Part shown: positions 57,460-64,000 of the stretch, piece by piece | Numbering within the stretch: position 1 is the first letter of the stretch | How the letters are laid out: each line of letters begins with the position of its first letter | DNA from: Pseudomonas sp. TH15 | Lineage (GTDB): Bacteria > Pseudomonadota > Gammaproteobacteria > Pseudomonadales > Pseudomonadaceae | Direction of reading: 5' to 3' | DNA: 64,000 bases | Assembly (NCBI RefSeq): GCF_016651105.1 | Contig: NZ_JAEKEL010000001.1 | Span: forward strand, 3,090,001-3,154,000 | Position numbers and translations under genes: made by a program | Notes under the pieces: model-generated | The model's input: the letters and a program-made list of their open reading frames with translations, nothing else | Database searches by the model: none | What the model was told of the DNA's origin: nothing

Positions 57460-60400
57460 ATGAATGCTGAAGACTCCTTGAAACTTGCTCGCCGGTTTAT
57501 CGGGTTGCCCCTGGAAAAGCGCCAGATGTTCCTTGCGGCCTTGCAAAAGGAAGGCGTGGATTTCTCGCAATTCCCGATCCCGGCCGGGGTTGAGGCCCAG
57601 GACCGCCAGGCGTTGTCCTATGCCCAGCAACGCATGTGGTTTCTTTGGCACCTGGACCCGCAAAGCGGCGCCTATAACCTGCCGGCGGCGGTGCGCCTGA
57701 CAGGGCGCCTGAATCAGGTTGCGCTGGAGCAAGCGTTCGCCAGCCTGATCGAACGCCACGAAACCCTGCGCACGGTATTCCAGCGGCAGGCGGATGACAG
57801 TCTGCGGCAAGTGCCGGCCACGGCGACCTTGAACATCCGTCACGAAGATTTCAGCGCGCTGCCGGCCACCGAACGCGAGGAGGCTGTCGTTCGTGCCGCC
57901 GAGCAGCAATCGGTGTTGCCGTTCGATCTGGCTGTCGGGCCGTTGCTGCGGGTCACCCTGCTCAAGCTCGCCGAGCAGGAGCACGTATTGCTGCTGACCC
58001 TGCACCACATCGTTTCCGATGGCTGGTCGATGAACGTGCTGATCGACGAATTCATCCGTTGCTATGACGCCTTTGACGCCGGCCAGCCTCCGGCGCTGGC
58101 AGCGCTGCCGATTCAATACAGCGACTACGCCTTGTGGCAGCGCCGCTGGCTGGAAGCCGGCGAGCAGCAAAAACAACTCGATTACTGGCTGGCGAAACTG
58201 GGTGACGAACACCCGGTGATGGCACTGCCGCTCGATCATCCGCGCCCGGTGCTGCCGAGCTATCGCGGTCGTCGCCATGAACACGTGGTCGACGCCGCAC
58301 TGGCTGAGCAACTGCGCGGCGTTGCCCGTCAGCACGGCGTGACGCTGTTCATGCTGCTGCTGGGCACCTTCAATATTCTGTTGCACCGTTACACCGGCCA
58401 GAACGACCTGCGTATCGGCGTGCCGATTGCCAACCGCAATCGCCGGGAAATCGAAGGGCTGATCGGCTTCTTCGTCAACACCCAAGTGCTGCGGGTGCAA
58501 CTGGACGGCCAGACCCGTCTCGGCGATCTGTTGAGCGACCTCAAAGAGACTGCCCTCGGCGCCCAGGCCCATCAGGACCTGCCGTTCGAGCGTCTTGTCG
58601 AAGCGCTGAAACTGGAACGCAGCCTGAGCTACAACCCACTGTTCCAGGTGATGTACAACCACCAGCCGGAAGTGGCGGATATCGCCGCCCTCAGTACGGC
58701 CTCGGGCCTGGTGCTCGACAGCCTCGAATGGCAAAGCCGCACCACTCAGTTTGATCTGACACTCGACACCTACGAGAAAGGCGGCAAGCTACACGCTGCA
58801 CTGACTTACGCCAGCGATCTGTTCGACGCGCCGACCATCGAACGGATGGCGCGGCACTGGTTGCGCCTGCTCAAGGCAATGGTCGCCGATCCTGCGCAAC
58901 GCATTGGCGAACTGCCGTTGCTCGACGCGGATGAGCAGCACACGCTGGTGCATGCCTGGAACGCTACAGCAGCGGTTTATCCGAGCGGGCAGCCGATTCA
59001 TCAATTGATCGAAGCCCAAGTGGCGCGCACCCCGGATGCCCCGGCGCTGGTGTTCGCCGAGCAAACCCTGAGTTATGCACAACTGGATGCCCGGGCCAAC
59101 CAACTGGCTCATCTGTTGCGTGAACAAGGCGTGCGGGCCGACAGTCTTGTGGGGATTTGCGTCGAGCGCTCGCTGGAAATGGTGATCGGCCTGCTGGCGA
59201 TTCTCAAGGCCGGCGGCGCCTATGTGCCGCTGGATCCGGAATACCCGCAAGAGCGTCTCGCCTACATGGTCGAGGACAGCGGCATCACTTTGCTGCTGAC
59301 CCAGAGTGCGTTGCTGGCGTCGCTGCCGACGGCAGGGGTGAACGTCATTACCCTCGATCAGGAAGCTGACTGGCTGGATCGCTACAGCGAAGGCCGTGTC
59401 GATGGGGTCGTCGACCCGCTGAACCTCGCGTACGTGATTTACACCTCCGGCTCCACCGGTAAACCGAAAGGCGCTGGCAACAGTCATGCGGCGCTGGTCA
59501 ACCGTTTGTGCTGGATGCAGGAGGCTTACGGGCTGGCTGCCAGTGATTCGGTGTTGCAGAAAACCCCGTTCAGCTTTGACGTGTCGGTCTGGGAATTTTT
59601 CTGGCCGCTGCTGACCGGCGCGCGTCTGGTCGTGGCCGCACCGGGTGCGCACCGCGATCCATCGCTGTTGATCGAGACCATCAACCGCTACGGCATCAGC
59701 ACGCTGCACTTTGTCCCGTCGATGTTGCAGGCGTTTATTCATGAGCCGGGCGTCGAGGCCTGTGTCGGCCTCAAGCGCATTGTCTGCAGCGGCGAAGCGC
59801 TGCCGCTGGATGCGCAACTGCAAGTGTTCGCCAAGCTGCCGAACGCCGGGCTCTACAATTTGTACGGCCCGACCGAAGCGGCCATCGATGTCACCCACTG
59901 GACCTGTGTCGACGAAGGCGCCGACAGCGTGCCGATCGGTCGGCCGATCGCCAACCTGCGCACGCATGTGCTCGACGCCGAACTGTTGCCGGTGCCGAGC
60001 GGCGTCGCCGGTGAGTTGTATCTGGGCGGGGCAGGGCTGGCGCGCAGTTATCACCAGCGCCCGGCGCTGACTGCCGAGCGTTTTGTGCCGTGCCCGTTCC
60101 ACGACGGCGCGCGCCTGTACCGCACCGGTGACCGGGTGCGCCAACGTGCCGACGGCGTCATCGAATACCTCGGGCGTCTCGATCATCAGGTGAAGTTGCG
60201 CGGCTTGCGTATCGAGTTGGGCGAAATCGAAACCCGCCTGATGCAGCATCCGCTGGTGCGTGAAGCCGTGGTGCTGGTGCAGGGCGGCAAACATCTGGTC
60301 GGCTATCTGGTGCTGGAAACCGCTCAGGCAGACGAACAATGGCAACAGGACGTCAAGGCCTGGCTGCTCGGCAGTCTGCCGGAATTCATGGTGCCGACCT

Positions 60401-63400
60401 ACCTGCTGACGCTGGACAGGTTGCCGGTCACCGCCAACGGCAAGCTGGATCGCAAAGCCTTGCCGGAACCGGATGCCGCGCCGCAACAAGCCTTCGTTGC
60501 GCCGCAGGATGCCATGCAAAAGGCCTTGGCCGCGATCTGGGAAGACGTGCTCGGTCTGCAGCGTGTGGGTCTGGAAGACAACTTCTTCGAGCTGGGCGGT
60601 GATTCGATCATTTCGATTCAAGTGGTCAGCCGCGCGCGGCAGGCCGGGATCCGTATCAGCCCGCGCGACCTGTTCCAGTATCAGACTGTGCGCAGTCTGG
60701 CGTTGGTCGCAATCCCCGACAGCCTCAGCTCGGTGGATCAGGCATCGGCGACGGGCGAAGCGTTGCTGGGGCCGATCCAGCAGCAGTTCTTCAGCCGGGC
60801 GATGCCGCAGCGTGAGCACTGGAACCAGTCCCTGTTGCTGACCCCGCGCGAGACGCTGAATGCTCAGTGGCTCGACACGGCATTGACCCATGTAATCAAT
60901 CACCACGATGCCTTGCGTCTGCGTTTTGTCGAGGGCGTCGACGGCTGGCAGCAAGCGTACGCAGCACAGGTCGAACGCGCTGACGTGTGGCTGCGCACGG
61001 CCGAGACGACCGCGCAACTGAGCGCCCATTGCGACGAAGCCCAGCGCAGTCTTGATCTGGCCAACGGGCCGCTGTTGCGCGCGGTGTTGGTGACCATGGC
61101 CGATGGCAGTCAGCGCCTGTCGCTGATCCTCCATCACCTGGTAGTGGACGGTGTGTCGTGGCGCGTGTTGCTGGAAGATTTGCAGCAAGCCTACGAACAA
61201 CTCGCGGCGGGTGGTGGTGTGCAATTGCCGGCCAGGACCAGTGCGTTCCAGAGCTGGACGGCGCGCCTGAGCATCGAGGCTTCGCGCTTCGACGATCAAC
61301 TGGCTTACTGGAAAGCCCAGCACAACACCGCGCAGGATCTGCCGTGCGAACGCCCTGAAGGCAGTCTGCAAAACCGTTTCGGTAAAAAGATCGAATGGCG
61401 TCTGGACGCCGAGCGCACTCGCCAATTGCTGCAACAGGCACCGGCGGCCTATCGCACGCAGGTCAACGATCTGCTGCTGACAGCATTGGCGCGCACTATC
61501 AGTGGCTGGAGCGGTCAGCCGGGCACCCTGATCCAGCTGGAAGGCCATGGCCGGGAAGACCTGTTCGACGACATTGACCTGACGCGCAGCATCGGCTGGT
61601 TCACCAGCCTGTTCGCCGTCAATCTGGTGGCGACCGAGGACCTCGACGGTTCGATCAAGGCGATCAAAGAACAACTGCGCGCGGTTCCGGACAAAGGGCT
61701 GGGTTACGGCGTACTGCGTTACCTGGCCGCGCCGTCGGTGCGCGAAGAACTGGCTGCATTGCCTGCGCCGCGCATTACCTTCAACTATCTGGGGCAGTTC
61801 GACCGTCAGTTCGATGAGCAGGCGCTGCTGGTGCCGTCCACCGAGTTTGGCGGTGTCGCCCAGGATCAACAGGCGCCGCTGGATAACTGGTTGACGGTCG
61901 AAGGCCAGGTCTATGGCGGCGAATTGAGCCTGAGTTGGGGTTTCAGCTCGCAGATGTTCGATAGCGCCACCGTGCAGTATCTGGTCGATCGCTACGCCGC
62001 AGAACTGACTGCCCTGGTCGAGCACTGCTGCGCCCTCGACACCGCGCAAGTGACGCCGTCGGACTTCCCGTTGGCGCGCATCAGCCAGGCGCAACTGGAT
62101 GCGTTGCCGGTCGCCGCCGCCGTCATCGAAGATGTTTATCCGCTGTCGCCGATGCAGCAGGGCATGTTGTTCCATACCCTGTATGAACCGCAGGTCGAGG
62201 CGTATATCAGCCAGATGCGCCTGGACATTCAGGGCCTCGATCCACAGCGTTTTGCCGACGCCTGGCAAGCGGCGCTGGCGCGTCATGATGTGTTGCGCAG
62301 CAGCTTCCATTGGCAAGGCCTGGACAGCGCCCATCAAGTGATCAGCCGCCAAGTGCAACTGCCGCTGCAGGTGCTGGAAAACACGGACACCGATGCGCTG
62401 GCCGAGACGGAGCGGGCGCAAGGTTTTGGACTCGACTGCGCGCCGTTGTTGCGCTTGAAGCTGGTGCGCACCGGCGCCGATAGCTGGCATTTGATCTACA
62501 CCAGCCATCACATCCTCATGGACGGCTGGAGTAATGCGCAGCTGCTCGGCGAGGTGATTTCGCACTACGCCGACGCGCGCTCATTGCCGGCGCCGGTGGG
62601 GCATTACCGCGATTACATGGGCTGGTTGCAGCAGCAATCGGCAGACGCTGGCAAAGCGTTCTGGAGCGCTGCGCTGGCGCCGTTGCAGGCGCCGACACTG
62701 CTCGCCGATGCCGTGCGTGCGCCCGTTGCTGGCCACGGCACAGACGAGCATCGCGAGGTGATCGACGCAGCCGCAACGCGGCGTCTGGGCGAGTTCGCCC
62801 GTCAGCAGAAAGTCACCCTCAACACGTTGCTGCAAGCGGCCTGGAGCCTGTTGCTGCAACGCTACACCGGGCAGGACTGCGTAGCGTTCGGTGCGACAGT
62901 GGCCGGTCGTTCGGCGCCGCTGCCGGGCATCGAGCAGCAACTGGGGTTGTTCATCAACACCTTGCCGCTGGTGTGCAACCCGCGCCCGGATCAGCGCGTC
63001 GGGCAGTGGTTGAGTGATCTGCAGGCGCAGAACCTGGCCCTGCGTGAATTCGAGCATGTGCCGTTGTACGACATTCAAGGCTGGGCAGGGCATCAGGGCT
63101 CGGCGCTGTTCGACAGTCTGCTGGTGTTCGAAAACTTCCCGGTCGCCGAGGCGCTGAAACAGGGCGCGCCGGCCGGGTTGACCTTCGGCAACCTGCATAA
63201 CCATGAACGCACTCACTATCCGCTGACGCTGGGCATCGAACTGGGCGCCACGCTGAGCCTGGAGATGAGCTACGACGCCGCGCGATTCAGCGCTGCCCAA
63301 GTGCACATGCTCTGCGCCAACCTGCGCCACTTGCTTGAGCAATTGATCACCAACGTCACCGCTTGCCTCGGTAACCTGACGTTGCTCGATGCCGTTGCCA

Positions 63401-64000
63401 CGCACACCATGCTCGCCCATTGCCAGCCGCCAGCGCTGCAATTGCAGCACACCGGCCTGGTGCACGAGCGCATTGCCGCGCAGGCCAAAGCCACACCGCA
63501 GGCACTGGCCGTACAGTGCGGTGAACAGCGTCTGAGCTATGACGAACTCAACCGTCAGGCGAATCGCCTCGCTCACCGTCTGCTGGCCAGCGGTGCAGCA
63601 CCGGGCAAACGCATCGGTCTGGCGCTGCGTCGTGGCCCGCAAATGATCGTCAGTTTGCTGGCCGTGCTGAAGACGGGCGCCGCTTACGTACCGCTTGATG
63701 CCAACTACCCGGCCCAGCGTCTGGCCTACATGATCGAAGACAGCCGTGTCGATCTGCTGCTCGATGAATCCGCTCTGCTGCAAGACGTGCCGCTGCCGGC
63801 AGGTCTTGAACATTTGCACCTGGGCGAAATCATCGAGACGCTGGGCGCTTATCCGGACAGCGATCCGCTGAATCACGCCACGGTCAATGACCTGGCGTAC
63901 GTGATTTACACCTCGGGTTCCACCGGCCAGCCAAAAGGCGTGGCGATTGCTCACGCGGCGCTGCGCGAGTTCTGCCAGACCGGTGCCGAGTATTCGGCGC
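57460..64000 (+). CDS. pvdI: Pyoverdine-type non-ribosomal peptide synthetase, PvdI-like (partial, runs off window)
   Basis: At least 2180 residues. It starts MNAEDSLKLARRFIGLPLEK, a head typical of pyoverdine synthetases. Module 1 has C (HHIVSDGW at about residue 182), A (YTSGSTGKPKG at about residue 662), carrier (LGGDS, Ser about 1049) and epimerase (HHLVVDGVSW about 1225; EGHGRED; NYLGQFD). Module 2 has C (HHILMDGW about 1683) and an A domain interrupted at YTSGSTGQPKG near the edge. The first A domain gives the ten-residue code D-V-W-H-V-S-L-I-D-K (last Lys assumed), which reads as serine. There is no N-terminal acyl-ligase, so it is not PvdL. Confidence 0.9.
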   Translation, partial: MNAEDSLKLARRFIGLPLEKRQMFLAALQKEGVDFSQFPIPAGVEAQDRQALSYAQQRMWFLWHLDPQSGAYNLPAAVRLTGRLNQVALEQAFASLIERHETLRTVFQRQADDSLRQVPATATLNIRHEDFSALPATEREEAVVRAAEQQSVLPFDLAVGPLLRVTLLKLAEQEHVLLLTLHHIVSDGWSMNVLIDEFIRCYDAFDAGQPPALAALPIQYSDYALWQRRWLEAGEQQKQLDYWLAKLGDEHPVMALPLDHPRPVLPSYRGRRHEHVVDAALAEQLRGVARQHGVTLFMLLLGTFNILLHRYTGQNDLRIGVPIANRNRREIEGLIGFFVNTQVLRVQLDGQTRLGDLLSDLKETALGAQAHQDLPFERLVEALKLERSLSYNPLFQVMYNHQPEVADIAALSTASGLVLDSLEWQSRTTQFDLTLDTYEKGGKLHAALTYASDLFDAPTIERMARHWLRLLKAMVADPAQRIGELPLLDADEQHTLVHAWNATAAVYPSGQPIHQLIEAQVARTPDAPALVFAEQTLSYAQLDARANQLAHLLREQGVRADSLVGICVERSLEMVIGLLAILKAGGAYVPLDPEYPQERLAYMVEDSGITLLLTQSALLASLPTAGVNVITLDQEADWLDRYSEGRVDGVVDPLNLAYVIYTSGSTGKPKGAGNSHAALVNRLCWMQEAYGLAASDSVLQKTPFSFDVSVWEFFWPLLTGARLVVAAPGAHRDPSLLIETINRYGISTLHFVPSMLQAFIHEPGVEACVGLKRIVCSGEALPLDAQLQVFAKLPNAGLYNLYGPTEAAIDVTHWTCVDEGADSVPIGRPIANLRTHVLDAELLPVPSGVAGELYLGGAGLARSYHQRPALTAERFVPCPFHDGARLYRTGDRVRQRADGVIEYLGRLDHQVKLRGLRIELGEIETRLMQHPLVREAVVLVQGGKHLVGYLVLETAQADEQWQQDVKAWLLGSLPEFMVPTYLLTLDRLPVTANGKLDRKALPEPDAAPQQAFVAPQDAMQKALAAIWEDVLGLQRVGLEDNFFELGGDSIISIQVVSRARQAGIRISPRDLFQYQTVRSLALVAIPDSLSSVDQASATGEALLGPIQQQFFSRAMPQREHWNQSLLLTPRETLNAQWLDTALTHVINHHDALRLRFVEGVDGWQQAYAAQVERADVWLRTAETTAQLSAHCDEAQRSLDLANGPLLRAVLVTMADGSQRLSLILHHLVVDGVSWRVLLEDLQQAYEQLAAGGGVQLPARTSAFQSWTARLSIEASRFDDQLAYWKAQHNTAQDLPCERPEGSLQNRFGKKIEWRLDAERTRQLLQQAPAAYRTQVNDLLLTALARTISGWSGQPGTLIQLEGHGREDLFDDIDLTRSIGWFTSLFAVNLVATEDLDGSIKAIKEQLRAVPDKGLGYGVLRYLAAPSVREELAALPAPRITFNYLGQFDRQFDEQALLVPSTEFGGVAQDQQAPLDNWLTVEGQVYGGELSLSWGFSSQMFDSATVQYLVDRYAAELTALVEHCCALDTAQVTPSDFPLARISQAQLDALPVAAAVIEDVYPLSPMQQGMLFHTLYEPQVEAYISQMRLDIQGLDPQRFADAWQAALARHDVLRSSFHWQGLDSAHQVISRQVQLPLQVLENTDTDALAETERAQGFGLDCAPLLRLKLVRTGADSWHLIYTSHHILMDGWSNAQLLGEVISHYADARSLPAPVGHYRDYMGWLQQQSADAGKAFWSAALAPLQAPTLLADAVRAPVAGHGTDEHREVIDAAATRRLGEFARQQKVTLNTLLQAAWSLLLQRYTGQDCVAFGATVAGRSAPLPGIEQQLGLFINTLPLVCNPRPDQRVGQWLSDLQAQNLALREFEHVPLYDIQGWAGHQGSALFDSLLVFENFPVAEALKQGAPAGLTFGNLHNHERTHYPLTLGIELGATLSLEMSYDAARFSAAQVHMLCANLRHLLEQLITNVTACLGNLTLLDAVATHTMLAHCQPPALQLQHTGLVHERIAAQAKATPQALAVQCGEQRLSYDELNRQANRLAHRLLASGAAPGKRIGLALRRGPQMIVSLLAVLKTGAAYVPLDANYPAQRLAYMIEDSRVDLLLDESALLQDVPLPAGLEHLHLGEIIETLGAYPDSDPLNHATVNDLAYVIYTSGSTGQPKGVAIAHAALREFCQTGAEYSA

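Noticed and set aside
57460..58900. NRPS as PvdL (chromophore synthetase)
   Set aside because: PvdL begins with an acyl-CoA ligase domain; this protein begins directly with a condensation domain.
58789..62565. Reverse-strand ORF of 1258 codons inside the NRPS region
   Set aside because: It is the antisense shadow of GC-rich, codon-biased NRPS sequence; its translation is Gln/Arg/His-rich with no domain, and the forward frame has clear C, A, carrier and E domains.

Overview
The window reads as chromosome of a Pseudomonas of the P. fluorescens group. The evidence is GC-rich coding sequence, two tandem ccoNOQP (cbb3 oxidase) operons beside anr and hemN, a pyoverdine-type thioesterase and peptide synthetase, and several families of short palindromic repeats (REP/REPIN-like) between genes. 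From memory, the order from the purine genes through smc, zipA, ligA, dnaX, recR, apt, anr, hemN and the cco genes follows the PA1519-PA1557 region of P. aeruginosa PAO1. This backbone is therefore conserved core genome, not an island.

Layout. 1-1.8 kb: partial dacB and yggL. 1.8-10.4 kb: a purine salvage and catabolism block (BenE-family transporter, FCD-type GntR regulator, guaD, xdhC, xdhB, xdhA). A tandem palindrome lies upstream of xdhA. 10.6-18.5 kb: a second GntR regulator, smc, zipA, ligA. 18.7-27.7 kb: a zinc metallopeptidase-like gene, 4.5S RNA (ffs), a solute-binding protein, dnaX, ybaB, a quinone-oxidoreductase-like reductase, recR, an acyl-CoA dehydrogenase and apt. 27.7-43.8 kb: the microaerobic respiration block (anr, a small coiled-coil protein, hemN, a TauE/SafE-like membrane protein, ccoSIHG and two ccoNOQP operons). 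Four FNR/Anr-type sites of differing quality were found here, one of them inside the coding region of the neighbouring alpha/beta hydrolase.

43.8-57 kb is accessory: an alpha/beta hydrolase, about 1 kb of repeats, and a DUF6124-type gene behind a highly structured, C4-like RNA leader. Then come an Aer-like receptor, a CPBP protease, isonitrile hydratase divergent from a GlxA-type regulator, a second alpha/beta hydrolase, an unknown 129-residue protein, a GH15/SDR operon and an MFS transporter. 56.5-64 kb: pvdG and the start of a pvdI-like NRPS, each preceded by a PvdS (iron-starvation) box-like element. The first NRPS module reads as serine-activating with an epimerase, so the peptide probably begins with D-Ser. 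The NRPS runs off the window.

The most interesting items are the structured leader of the DUF6124-type gene, an unlisted 40-residue glycine-rich small ORF next to the cco cluster, the graded set of Anr sites, and the paired DJ-1-fold genes (isonitrile hydratase and its divergent regulator). I saw no CRISPR array, phage, insertion sequence or complete novel defence system.
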